Shown piece by piece: positions 9,556 to 18,028 of a stretch of 64,000 bases of DNA. Position numbers and translations under genes: made by a program. How positions within the stretch are numbered: position 1 is the stretch's first letter; every line of letters begins with the position of its first letter. The notes beneath the pieces are model-generated. The model searched no databases, had not been told where the DNA came from, and saw only the letters and a program-made list of their open reading frames with translations. Source of the stretch: Roseibium sp. MMSF_3412 (GTDB taxonomy: Bacteria; Pseudomonadota; Alphaproteobacteria; Rhizobiales; Stappiaceae); assembly GCF_030733265.1 (NCBI RefSeq), contig NZ_JASHJI010000002.1, forward strand, positions 124,001 through 188,000, given 5' to 3'.

Positions 9556-9886
9556 TGGCAAAAGAGATAATCACGCCAAAGAGCGAGTTTTACGTGCGAC
9601 CCGTAACTCTAACTGGCACTATGTTTTGAAGGCACACCTCGAATTCTGTCCTTTTTTCGTTGAATTTGGCCAACACACCAGAACTAACGAGCGCTACTTG
9701 AACTGCGAACATGTTGCGAAAACAGGAAAGCTGCCGCCCGGCAATAGCGAACAAACCACTGGCTTTGAAAAAACGAATACTTCAATGTTACAAATGAGTT
9801 GTCTAGCTCACGCCGAGATTTGCCCATCCAATAAATCGCGATCAATGAACCATTTACTTCGGAGTAAGAACCCGCGGACCAGTCCG
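9556..9886. other. Intergenic stretch, no convincing gene
   Basis: A plus-strand open frame (9542-9916) overlaps the GIY-YIG gene's end and the next gene's end but has no ribosome binding site and irregular composition. No repeat or terminator is evident between these convergent genes. Confidence 0.4.
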
Positions 9887-10633
9887 TCAGCCGCGACCAT
9901 TCTTTCGGCGCCGTAGCTCGAAGCCATATGCTGCCCGACAAAACTCTTGGAAATAAGATAAGGATTGCTTTCTAACGCAAGGTTCAAAGTCGCTCGGCAT
10001 GTTGTCTCGTGACAGTTCATCAACGACCACGAAAACGCTTTTTGTAAAGCCGTCAATTTCTCCATTCTTGAGACCGGCGGTCTGTGCCCAATCGGATTGT
10101 GTCTTTCTATGATTTACATGGGCGGTCACGTTGTTCCGGTAAATCGAGATCTTTTTCCTTAATTGAAAGCAATTCTCACACTCCTGTAAAGCCGTTGGAG
10201 AAAGTCGCAAGGATTGGTCCTTCACAACGTGATGAAGCGAGTACGACTTATCTCCCGTCTCAATAAGTGTGTAACAAGATGTCATAAGGCTTACGCTGAG
10301 TAGATTTCTTAAGTTGCAATACCCGAGGTAAGCGGGGTGATCACGCTCTTCAATTCGCCAGTTAGAAAAGTCTCGCTCAGCTATCTTTAAAATCCTCCAA
10401 GATGAAATCGCCGAAGTTGCGACTTCATCCAAAAGCAGCACCTTTTCTTCGACCGAAAGCATTGCGATTTGCCCAACCCGTTTCGTTTCTGTTTTTCGAT
10501 GCGCCGAGTCGTAGACGCGGCAAGCAGAAAAGCTAGCAGGTATTGACCTTAGCCAGTTCACTGCCGTGCACATTCCCCAGAATTCAGTTGCTATGCTCGC
10601 TTGACACCCAATCACGACATCGACTGTTTGCAT
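9887..10633 (-). CDS. Hypothetical protein with HEPN-like R-x5-H motif
   Basis: A mostly helical 248-residue protein. The central region has ISIYRNNVTAHVN (near residue 168), matching the Rx4-6H signature of HEPN ribonuclease or toxin domains, where Arg and His sit at the start of a helix. Upstream helices (SVEEKVLLLDEVA, SYSLHHVVKD) fit an all-alpha fold. The start is uncertain; an internal ATG at MLSVEEK (about residue 58) is a plausible alternative because the first 57 residues look less protein-like. It sits in the variable cargo position of the integrase element. HEPN assignment is inference. Confidence 0.5.
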   Translation of the reverse strand: MQTVDVVIGCQASIATEFWGMCTAVNWLRSIPASFSACRVYDSAHRKTETKRVGQIAMLSVEEKVLLLDEVATSAISSWRILKIAERDFSNWRIEERDHPAYLGYCNLRNLLSVSLMTSCYTLIETGDKSYSLHHVVKDQSLRLSPTALQECENCFQLRKKISIYRNNVTAHVNHRKTQSDWAQTAGLKNGEIDGFTKSVFVVVDELSRDNMPSDFEPCVRKQSLSYFQEFCRAAYGFELRRRKNGRG

Positions 10634-10957
10634 GGATTTCAGACCACATGAAACGCTTCGACAAATTTCTCTGCCGGCGACAATGACGGGCTAACATTTA
10701 GTAAGCGTGTCGGCCTTGATGACCCCAACCAGCTCAGATAGGCGTTCGTGGAACCTATCGGCCACGGGGATAGGTCGGATGGGTCAGATCGCCAATTCTC
10801 GTGACTGACATTCTGGCAACCTGGCGGTCTGAGATTCGAAGCAGAACTTTTCAGGTTGCCAGATTGCCAGAATTCCGCTGCGCATCGTTGGCACTCTGGC
10901 GCGCTCAAACAAAACACCACAGCGAGTGCCGAGACGCTGTTGTCCATACCCCCGTGG
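10634..10957. other. Stretch between cargo gene and ATPase gene, gene doubtful
   Basis: A minus-strand open frame (10639-11016) overlaps the 3' end of the ATPase gene. It is Ser/Pro/Cys-rich, has no recognisable domain and carries short repeated words (tctggcaa, ggttgccag). I regard it as untranslated spacer, but cannot exclude a short lineage-specific protein. Confidence 0.3.
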
Positions 10958-11941
10958 TCACCGATCGACGGGTAATCGCCAGACCCATTTTCGCTTTTGT
11001 TGCTCGACAATGACATTCAGCTTTGACTTAGCGCGATCGAGAGTACGTTTTTTGATTCCCTCATTCTCGGCCTTTTCGAGCAAATATTTTGCCGGCATGG
11101 GACCGTTCGCCAATTCGGCGCGCAAGAACTCGAAAGCAGTCCTGCGAGGGGGCGGTCCTTCCCCGTTGTCGTCTCTGCCGAGATCGTCGATCGAGATATC
11201 GCACTGCCCGCGCCATACGATAACGGGCAGGTCTTCTCCGTCCCGTTTGACGACCTCATATACCCAGCTTTTGCTCTGTGTTGTAAGGTTCCACTTTAGA
11301 TGGACCATGAGGCGTAGATCTGGATTATCGGGATGTTTCTCGATACGCATTGCCGACCTTGCAAAGCCGATGACATCAATCCCACCTGCACCCTGATAAA
11401 TTTGCTTGTCGCGCTTGGTCTTCGTTAGGTGCCGGATCAAGAGCACCGCAGCGTCGGCTGACTCACCGATTTCATTCAACTCGCCCATGATGGCGCGAAT
11501 TTCATTCGGGCTGTATGCATTCCGGTCAGCAGGCACATAGTTGAACAACGGGTCAAGAACGATGAGACCGGGCTTCCGACGTTTCACCAGCGATCTCAAA
11601 GTCTGAAGTCCGTTGTCGTCCATCGCCGAATACTTTTCCTGCACCCAAATCTTATCGGGATTGCCTCCGAGCGCTTTGATGCGTGGACTAAACGTGTAGT
11701 GGTACGAGTCCTCGGTGGTGCAATAAACGACGTCTGTTGGCCGTATGCGCTTACCGGTAGGTAGCTTCGTACCCGTCGTCAGTGAGGCTGATAAGTGCAT
11801 GAGCAGATAGGATTTTCCTAGTCCAGGATCACCCTCGACCACGGTAGTCATGCCGAACGGGATAAACTGATCCCAAAACCAATTGATCTTCTTCGGTTCG
11901 TATTCGCTCAGTCGGCGAAAAGCTGGTTCTGGCTTTTTCAT
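10958..11941 (-). CDS. RepA-like AAA ATPase of integrative element
   Basis: A 327-residue P-loop ATPase of the RepA/DnaB-like (AAA_25) type. Walker A GDPGLGKSYL lies at about 37-46 and Walker B GLIVLDPLFNY at about 129-139. A following RHLTKTKRDK.IYQGAGG segment is characteristic of hexameric replication helicases in phage and integrative elements. The C-terminus (about 270-327) looks like a winged helix. The start codon overlaps the stop of the primase gene (ATGA at 11938-11941), so the two are translationally coupled. Together they probably replicate the excised element. Confidence 0.85.
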   Translation of the reverse strand: MKKPEPAFRRLSEYEPKKINWFWDQFIPFGMTTVVEGDPGLGKSYLLMHLSASLTTGTKLPTGKRIRPTDVVYCTTEDSYHYTFSPRIKALGGNPDKIWVQEKYSAMDDNGLQTLRSLVKRRKPGLIVLDPLFNYVPADRNAYSPNEIRAIMGELNEIGESADAAVLLIRHLTKTKRDKQIYQGAGGIDVIGFARSAMRIEKHPDNPDLRLMVHLKWNLTTQSKSWVYEVVKRDGEDLPVIVWRGQCDISIDDLGRDDNGEGPPPRRTAFEFLRAELANGPMPAKYLLEKAENEGIKKRTLDRAKSKLNVIVEQQKRKWVWRLPVDR

Positions 11942-12915
11942 TTTCCGCCCTCCAGCTTGCCAATCACCCGAGAAAGTTCATCGTTCAACCTCTGAATATT
12001 CTGTCCGTGCTTTTCAACGAAATAGGGACTATCCCAGAGCACTGCAGCAATCTCATCACTTGACGCACCAGCCTCGTGAAGGCCCGCGATGATGTGAAAA
12101 ATCTGAGCGGAACGGTTTCGGGCATAAGCTCTCCGGTTTTGGATCAGAGCCCGCACCTTTGGGTGCAGGTTTTTCCTGTATCTTTTGAGCACGGACAGCC
12201 GATCATGTTTATTGGGATTAGCATCGACGTCAGCAAGTTTCGTTGGCCAACTGCGACGTGCCGATTTTAAGGGCATGGGGCGGGATGCGATATTCGTCCA
12301 GTCGCAATGAACCAATTGAACCAACGGCTCATTATATTGACGCTTGTGGTTGATCGAGCCCGGTAGGCGCAGCATTTTGGTCGCCGACCATCCATTTCGG
12401 TCGCCACCATGTCGATATGCGAGTGCCTCCGAAAACTTTTCTGCCTCATTCGCAGAATGTGTTTCGTCCCATGCCCAAATCGCTTGATAGCGATTGGGTG
12501 ACGTCGTCCAGACCAAACTTGGCCAAGGATCGTACTGGAAGGGATCGCTATCGTCGACGTCACACCAGCCAAAGCGTGTCGGTAACGCGTATTGCTGTTT
12601 GCGCCGAGGTTTGGAAAATGGATTGGCGCAAAAGTACTGATCATAATCCCAACGGGAATATCTGGTCAGCAGCTCGCTTATTGCGGGGAACCCGGTATGG
12701 TATTTTACAGCTTGCTCAATCCATTTCCCTGTGGCGACCTCTTTGAACCCAAAGAACGCGTAAACGGGATCACCAATGTTATCCCAATAGTCCCAAAAAC
12801 CTTGCAGAAAATGGTATTGGCTACCAACGACAGCATCGTCATCTTCGAGATCACGAAAAATTCTAGCTGTATTATTCGGGTGCTTGTTTGGTTTGTAAGC
12901 AGTCTTTTTCGTCAT
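11938..12915 (-). CDS. RepB-like DNA primase of integrative element
   Basis: A 325-residue protein of the plasmid/phage RepB-like primase group. It has FGWCDVDDSDPF with paired acidic residues (about 116-125), a SPNRYQAIWAWD strand pair, and TKMLRLPGSINHKRQY (about 183-198), the pattern seen in archaeo-eukaryotic-type primases. The C-terminal third is helical and may bind DNA. Overlap with the RepA-like ATPase gene and the upstream AlpA-like gene defines a replication operon typical of small integrative elements and satellites. Confidence 0.75.
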   Translation of the reverse strand: MTKKTAYKPNKHPNNTARIFRDLEDDDAVVGSQYHFLQGFWDYWDNIGDPVYAFFGFKEVATGKWIEQAVKYHTGFPAISELLTRYSRWDYDQYFCANPFSKPRRKQQYALPTRFGWCDVDDSDPFQYDPWPSLVWTTSPNRYQAIWAWDETHSANEAEKFSEALAYRHGGDRNGWSATKMLRLPGSINHKRQYNEPLVQLVHCDWTNIASRPMPLKSARRSWPTKLADVDANPNKHDRLSVLKRYRKNLHPKVRALIQNRRAYARNRSAQIFHIIAGLHEAGASSDEIAAVLWDSPYFVEKHGQNIQRLNDELSRVIGKLEGGK

Positions 12916-13030
12916 GAAACTTCCAACTGGGTGTTAGGCCAATCACAGAGCACAGAGAGGCACTGCGCGCTGAAAAGCACGTTGCGATTGGCGGAAGTTG
13001 TGGGGGATGAGAGGCTAAAACGCCCCTCGG

Positions 13031-13270
13031 TTAGAAGGGATCTGCGTAGTGCCAATTGGCCCGTTCTGCCTTTCTTGCGTCGATCCATGCCATAATCTCG
13101 GCGCGGTCCCAACAGACTGAAGCAGATGCCAGACGAACCCTTCTGGGAAATTTACCTGCCGCTTCAAGGCGAAGCAGCGTTGAATTTGACTGCCAAATTC
13201 CCAGAGCCTTGAGGTCGTCTCTCCGCAAGAAGAGTAACTTGGCTGGGTTATTTGCCTTTGTGTTATCCAT
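13031..13270 (-). CDS. AlpA-like excisionase/transcription regulator
   Basis: A 79-residue MerR-like winged-helix protein of the AlpA family. LFLRRDDLKALGI is the first helix pair, STLLRLEAAGKFPRRVRL the recognition helix and wing, and WDRAEIMAWIDARKAER the C-terminal helix. I start it at ATG 13270 because aaggagg precedes it by 6 nt; the longer frame to 13303 would contain that site. AlpA proteins activate integrase genes or act as excision factors, which fits the position between integrase and primase. Confidence 0.85.
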   Translation of the reverse strand: MDNTKANNPAKLLFLRRDDLKALGIWQSNSTLLRLEAAGKFPRRVRLASASVCWDRAEIMAWIDARKAERANWHYADPF

Positions 13271-13346
13271 CAAAACCTCCTTGTTTGTTTGGAGGTCATT
13301 CAAATACTCAGGTCTTGAGCTCGAGTCGTTGAGGAATAAATCGCAT

Positions 13347-14108
13347 TTATTTCTCGATTTTGTACTCTCGCATCAACTCGATGACGATCGGGCGCACCTG
13401 ATCGGGCCCAGCAGGTTGAGCATCGACCTTCCCTTGCCAATCGCAAGCGGCATTGATCAACGCGGCTTGGACCTTTGTTGTGTCCTGGAGAATAGGAGTA
13501 TTGCTTTCGAGTTGGGCTCTGCACCAGCGTTCGACCTTATACAATTCGTATTTAGTCTTTGCACCACGTGTTTCTATTCTATTAGCCAAGTATTCAATCA
13601 GGTCCTTAGCGTCGACCGTTAAATCAATCTGCCGCGACACAAGTCGACCCACCGTTGAATATCTCACGCAAATATTGTCAAAATCTTCGATGGTTAAGGA
13701 ACGGTCAATCTGCTTTGTACCAAGCCCCGGCGCTTTGATGTTTCGCATTTGCCCGAGAAAGTACTTAACGTCATTTCTCATAAGAACTTTTCGAAGTTGG
13801 TGGATAACCTGATCCCGCCTGTATTCCCGAGAGCTTTTTCGCCTCAACGACGCAGGTCTACGCAAAGGAGGATTAACAGGGAAATCGAAATTGGACGCCT
13901 CTCGAGCGGTGGTTTCATAAGGCATTTTGTCAGCCTCGGTAAGCGCCTTAAACTCGGTCCAATGCCAACCAACAGGAAAGAGGAAATACCCTATGAGGTT
14001 CGCTGCGGGACGAAGTCTAATTTCCCACTCATCTTGGTGCCAATCATCGATTTCGCGCCAGACCCTTGGGAATGGAAACCTGGTAATTGGATCAGATTTT
14101 CGGCCCAT
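13347..14108 (-). CDS. Hypothetical protein between integrase and AlpA
   Basis: A 253-residue protein with no family I can name. It is rich in charged and aromatic residues (REIDDWHQDEWEIRL near the start) and lacks a signal peptide or membrane span. The first 118 nt overlap the integrase 3' end in another frame. Its N-terminus reads as ordinary protein, so the overlap may be real, or it may start at MPYETT (about residue 62). Similar unknowns often sit beside integrases in alphaproteobacterial elements. Confidence 0.6.
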   Translation of the reverse strand: MGRKSDPITRFPFPRVWREIDDWHQDEWEIRLRPAANLIGYFLFPVGWHWTEFKALTEADKMPYETTAREASNFDFPVNPPLRRPASLRRKSSREYRRDQVIHQLRKVLMRNDVKYFLGQMRNIKAPGLGTKQIDRSLTIEDFDNICVRYSTVGRLVSRQIDLTVDAKDLIEYLANRIETRGAKTKYELYKVERWCRAQLESNTPILQDTTKVQAALINAACDWQGKVDAQPAGPDQVRPIVIELMREYKIEK

Positions 14109-15232
14109 TGCCCCAGCGCTTCGCGTTTTTCGTCCAGATAGGCGTGCCGATTATAGGTCGCCGCTACACCTGACACTATACCCGTCTTGTGGTTCAGCAC
14201 TGCCTCGATGATATGAGGCTGAACACGCATCATCGCCATGTTCGTCGCCATTGTACGCCGTAGATCGTGAAAGCGCCAATCCTCGGCATCTAGGCCGACT
14301 GCTTCATCAAGGCGCTGTTTGAAACGACCAAACCCAGATATAGGTGTCACACCATTTGTGGTGAAGACCAGATCGCTTCCTTCAAGTCTTGGAACCGAAT
14401 TCAGGATCGAGATTGCCAAGGATGCCAATGGAACGATATGCGATGTGGCATTCTTGGCGCGCTTGGCAGGCAACGTCCAAAGACGTTTCTCAATATCAAG
14501 CTCAGACCAGCGCATTCCAGAGACTTCACCACGGCGCTGGCCCGTCAGGATGAGTAACCAAAGGAATTGCGCGAAAGGATATCCCTCAGATTCGCCGGCA
14601 TGCCAGCAAGCGATCAATTCGTCATCGCTCAGCACGCGATCACGCGCAATTTCCTTCGTAGGAGGCCTAAGACCGGTCACAGGCGACATTTCGATCATAC
14701 CGCGATCAACACACCAGTTCATTAGCTTTTTGACCGCAGCTAGCGCCCTATTCGCTCTAAACGGTGCCCCACTGGCAACTATCACATCAAGCACGCGCAC
14801 GATGTCAGCACGTTTGACTTGGTCGATTGGGCGAGTATTTAGGCGACTAAATTTCTCGAGAATACGTTCAGTGCCTTTCCAATCTTTGGTTCGTGGCCTC
14901 GCGTACAGCTCTATGAACTGCGGAACAACCTCACCGAAGGTTGGGACGACCTGTTTCTCGTCCGAAGTTGTCTCGTCAAACTGACCAAGTTCAATGTCTC
15001 GCAGAATGCGCCGCGCTTCATCACGAGCATCATGCAAAGAGAGGATTGGCCATGCACCGATCTTGATGCGTTTCATGCGACCATTGAAACGCTTTGAGAC
15101 GTAGAACACTTTCCTGCCGTTTGATGAGACACGAACATGCAGGCCAGGCAGCAGCAGATCATGGACCTCATATCGCTTGCCGGTCGCAGGTGGCAATGCT
15201 TCGATCGTCTTAGGTGTCAGGCGCTTTTTCAT
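13991..15232 (-). CDS. int: Tyrosine recombinase (P4-type integrase)
   Basis: A 413-residue site-specific recombinase. I start it at ATG 15232 (MKKRLTPKTIEAL); the frame is open further to 15334, but that part does not look like protein. The N-terminal arm-binding domain (DUF4102 type, LLPGLHVRV, FYVSKRFNGR, KIGAWP.LSL.DAR) is followed by a core-binding domain. The catalytic residues are Arg in TGQRRGEV (about 233), HDLRR (about 322-326), His in LNHKTG (about 348) and Tyr in TYNRHAY (about 360). All are present, so the enzyme looks active. It probably inserts this element at a chromosomal attachment site, perhaps a tRNA gene. Confidence 0.92.
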   Translation of the reverse strand: MKKRLTPKTIEALPPATGKRYEVHDLLLPGLHVRVSSNGRKVFYVSKRFNGRMKRIKIGAWPILSLHDARDEARRILRDIELGQFDETTSDEKQVVPTFGEVVPQFIELYARPRTKDWKGTERILEKFSRLNTRPIDQVKRADIVRVLDVIVASGAPFRANRALAAVKKLMNWCVDRGMIEMSPVTGLRPPTKEIARDRVLSDDELIACWHAGESEGYPFAQFLWLLILTGQRRGEVSGMRWSELDIEKRLWTLPAKRAKNATSHIVPLASLAISILNSVPRLEGSDLVFTTNGVTPISGFGRFKQRLDEAVGLDAEDWRFHDLRRTMATNMAMMRVQPHIIEAVLNHKTGIVSGVAATYNRHAYLDEKREALGQWAENLIQLPGFHSQGSGAKSMIGTKMSGKLDFVPQRTS

Positions 15233-15736
15233 GACGCTGAATGTAAGATTGAAAAGTCCGCGTGTCAGGGTATGGTTTGGGGCGCGTTGGGTAGCAGAGC
15301 ACTCTAAGAACAGAACTAACCTATGAATGCGCAAAATCGGCAGAGCAGGTCAGCTGGCATATCGATAAGCCCGCTTACCGTCCTAACATTGGTGAGCCCT
15401 TGGCCACGTGTGGATACGCTCCGTCATCTCGCGTCGGCGACTAAATCAAGGCAATCAGGTGGAAGAACGATCTGTCTGCGCCAAAGCATGGAGTTTTTTA
15501 AGATGACCACCCAACGCCTAAGGTTCTCGAAGTGCATCTAATTTGCAAAATCAGGAAGTTGTGCTGCGTTAAACGTCGTCGCCTAAAGTGCAAAAACACC
15601 AATTAGTGGCCTCGCCCCCTTAATTCTCAGCAAAATTGGCACATCCAAGTAGTCTAATTTAAAGTTGCAAAAAAACACTTGTATTAGATAATACCCTCCT
15701 TTAACAACTTTTGATTGATAGCGGTAACGCACGGGC
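15233..15736. other. Integrase upstream region, no gene
   Basis: Here one expects the integrase promoter and the element attachment site. The stretch tccgcgtgtc at 15257-15266 repeats ten bases of the tRNA-Met fragment at 42648-42693, but the match does not extend cleanly. An open frame at 15323-15541 has no supporting signals. The last 150 bases before the lipoprotein gene are AT-rich and probably hold its promoter. Confidence 0.4.
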
Positions 15737-16609
15737 ATGGGGGCAAGCATGGGTTTACGCGAATTTGTTTTACTATGCGCAGGTGTGTTTTGTTTGTCAG
15801 GGTGCGCTTTTACGCCAAAGGATTTCGAGGATGTGCCAAGGCTTCCTCTGAACTACGGTGTCAACCTAGCTAGTGTGATTTACTCGATTCAGTGTGAAGT
15901 TTCCGAGGCGATTACTGCGCGCGAAATAGCAGAGCCTGATGAGCCTGATCCAAACGATTTCCTGTTGAATTTGCTTGCGACAGCTGCTTTTGAAGTAGAG
16001 GTTGAGCGGGTTATCGACGCTAGCGGAAAGCCAACATTTCTCATTCCGTTCTCAAATTTTGAACTCACGGGAAACCTTGGCGTCGAGCGGAAGGGAAAAA
16101 GGCGAATCACAACAGTTGTTACTTCACCACTACTATTGGTGAATAAACAGAAAATCGAAGAGATTAAGCAAAGTGAAGGAGAGATCAACTTCTCGTGTAA
16201 CGACAAAGGTTATCTCCACAAGGCGGAGAACGCACTCGATTCAGACACACAAGTAGTTAGAATTCGTGGCGCATTGGGTTTGCGCGACTGGATCTTATCG
16301 ATAAACAAAGGCCTGACCGCGATAAGCACAGACCCGGTTAATCTGTCATATATTGCGCTTTTCGAAGTCACATATGATGGCTCAGCTGGCGCAACATTTA
16401 TGGCGTCCGACGCGTTTCAAGATAGTTTTGGAGGCTTTGTCGGTCTTGGTGCTTCAAGAAAACTAAAGCACCTCCTCACTCTGTCGACCGTCAAGAAAAA
16501 GAAACCTACTCCTTCGATTGGAAAAAAAGCTGCTGCCCTGGAAACAGAGTTAAGTCTAAGAAATCTGGAGCTTCAAAATACCTTTCGTTCTCAGGGCATG
16601 CGCGAATAA
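15737..16609 (+). CDS. Predicted lipoprotein of unknown function
   Basis: A 290-residue protein with a signal peptide ending in the lipobox LSGC (Cys about 23), so it should be acylated and anchored in an envelope membrane. The mature part has an acidic segment (AEPDEPDPND), beta-rich regions and a helical, basic C-terminus (KKKKPTPSIGKK). I recognise no domain. The second Met at 15749 has a purine-rich tract ahead of it and may be the real start. It is monocistronic in view of its neighbours. Confidence 0.7.
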   Translation: MGASMGLREFVLLCAGVFCLSGCAFTPKDFEDVPRLPLNYGVNLASVIYSIQCEVSEAITAREIAEPDEPDPNDFLLNLLATAAFEVEVERVIDASGKPTFLIPFSNFELTGNLGVERKGKRRITTVVTSPLLLVNKQKIEEIKQSEGEINFSCNDKGYLHKAENALDSDTQVVRIRGALGLRDWILSINKGLTAISTDPVNLSYIALFEVTYDGSAGATFMASDAFQDSFGGFVGLGASRKLKHLLTLSTVKKKKPTPSIGKKAAALETELSLRNLELQNTFRSQGMRE

Positions 16610-17025
16610 ATCTTTATTGGCCGTTCTGCGGAAAGCACACATTTGCGGATGCCTGAAAATCAAATTTCACGCTGAACGTGTAACTGGTTAAGAAAGAAGC
16701 CGGCTCAACTGTTTGGCCACCACCAAGGTTTGGATATGATCCGGTTTGGCGTTTCATCGAGCAAAAGGAACCCTCCGCCACGGCCCTTCACAAACCAGGC
16801 AATGCCGAAAAGCGCGAGGCCAGCCCAACCTATCCCGTTGTAAGCGAAGAATCGCCGGTTTATGAGGATTAAGTTTTATGGGCAGCCGATCCCGACGAGA
16901 TGAGCTTGGTCTGTGGACTTATCGCATGGATTTTGTAGCAATGGATCTCGTGATTGAGGGCAAAAAAGCTGAGCGTGCTGCTTCCGAAGAACTGAAGTAG
17001 GAAACTACGCTTCGTTGAACGTCGT
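16610..17025. other. Intergenic stretch with one doubtful short frame
   Basis: A 40-codon frame at 16878-17000 (MGSRSRRDELGLW...) has a preceding gagg and normal composition and might be a small protein or a gene remnant. Otherwise I see no feature between the lipoprotein gene and the minus-strand nuclease gene. Confidence 0.3.
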
Positions 17026-17853
17026 TTAATCGGAAACATAGTCATTCGCGGTACCTTGAATGTCGCGAATGCGCTCGTTGCGATCAACCTCTTTCTCGCT
17101 GACAGGATCGCTAACGTCCCAGTCCGCCAAGAGGCTCATCAAGTCGTCAGGCAATACCAGATCGTAGGTATCGCGCATGTAGAAATAAACTCGTGCAATA
17201 TCGCCACGAATGTCGTCAGCTGGTTCAGTAACCTGAAGGTCGCGATCGCTCTCAAAATCACAGCCGCCAAAGCGACGTGGTTCACCTGGAATCACACCAT
17301 ATGCAAAGTCGTTTCTTATAGCGTTTAACTCACCGATTGCGGGCGTAAGGTTGATTAGGTCGTTGTGAGCACGTTTGAATCTTGGGTCATTTGCCTGACA
17401 ACAATCTCGCGCGTCACCGCAGGTTGCTTCATCTTTGACCCAACAAGAAGGACCAACGTGTAATTCGGCAATCCAGAAAGCAGGCATGATGTGCTCTGCT
17501 TCGGTCCGCTGCGCTCTGACGGTATCGTTCGCCGGTACATAGCCGCAGCTTGCTCGATCAAAACTTCTGTTTTCTAGATCGAGATCGCAACGGCAGTAGA
17601 AGGAGTATTGATCCTTAACATGTGCGTAGAGCCTACGCTTGGCAGTCGCAAACGAGCCCGCGTGACTAGGTGTGCGAATCCATGAAGTGGCATAGGCCGA
17701 AAACGACGCGAAAAATCCCATCTCCTCAGGCGGAAGATAGTCGTAATCCGGATCGGAAGTACCTCCATCGGCAAACGACCGACCAGTCCAAAAGACAACC
17801 GTTAAAAGGAAGATTGCTCGCACGACGCGTTCGTTAAAGATGGGCCGTTTCAT
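17026..17853 (-). CDS. Secreted endonuclease I family nuclease
   Basis: A 275-residue protein, started at ATG 17853 (MKRPIFNERVV) because a hydrophobic signal sequence (IFLLTVVFWTGRSFA) follows. Endonuclease I (EndA/Vvn) hallmarks are present: YSFYCRCDLD, a CGYV motif, and R.EAEHIMPA, where the His is the general base for non-specific DNA and RNA cleavage. Several cysteines fit the disulfide-bonded periplasmic or extracellular enzymes. It is divergent from a second exported nuclease gene at 18029, with about 175 bp between them. Confidence 0.85.
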   Translation of the reverse strand: MKRPIFNERVVRAIFLLTVVFWTGRSFADGGTSDPDYDYLPPEEMGFFASFSAYATSWIRTPSHAGSFATAKRRLYAHVKDQYSFYCRCDLDLENRSFDRASCGYVPANDTVRAQRTEAEHIMPAFWIAELHVGPSCWVKDEATCGDARDCCQANDPRFKRAHNDLINLTPAIGELNAIRNDFAYGVIPGEPRRFGGCDFESDRDLQVTEPADDIRGDIARVYFYMRDTYDLVLPDDLMSLLADWDVSDPVSEKEVDRNERIRDIQGTANDYVSD

Positions 17854-18028
17854 CCTACCCCTGTTTGATATTCCATGCCGCCCGCGGAGGACGAGCAAAT
17901 TCTATCAGCGAACTCCTTTAGAGGCATTCAGGTTCCACCCTAAAAGGTTGAATGGCTCTGATCGCTACTCTAAGGTGAAAACATTAAACGACAAAAGTGT
18001 CAGTTAGTAATTCTAGGAAAGACATACC

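Larger units (their letters stand above)
8459..15334. mobile_element. Small integrative element module (int-alpA-primase-ATPase plus cargo)
   Basis: An integrase, a hypothetical protein, an AlpA-like regulator, a RepB-like primase and a RepA-like ATPase lie in one minus-strand series. Putative cargo genes (HEPN-like, GIY-YIG-like, a small basic protein) follow. This order is typical of small integrative elements or satellites. No structural, conjugation or packaging genes are visible. The limits are approximate because I could not find matching direct repeats. Confidence 0.55.

Noticed and set aside
9542..9916. Plus-strand frame between GIY-YIG and HEPN-like genes
   Set aside because: It overlaps both neighbours' ends, lacks a ribosome binding site and has non-globular composition.
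10639..11016. Minus-strand frame after the RepA-like ATPase
   Set aside because: Composition is biased by short repeated words and it overlaps the ATPase gene in another frame; I keep it only as a described spacer.
15256..15330. tRNA-like words near the integrase start (gggtagcagagcac)
   Set aside because: No acceptor, anticodon and T-arm stems can be folded together, so it is not a tRNA gene; only a weak att-site idea remains.
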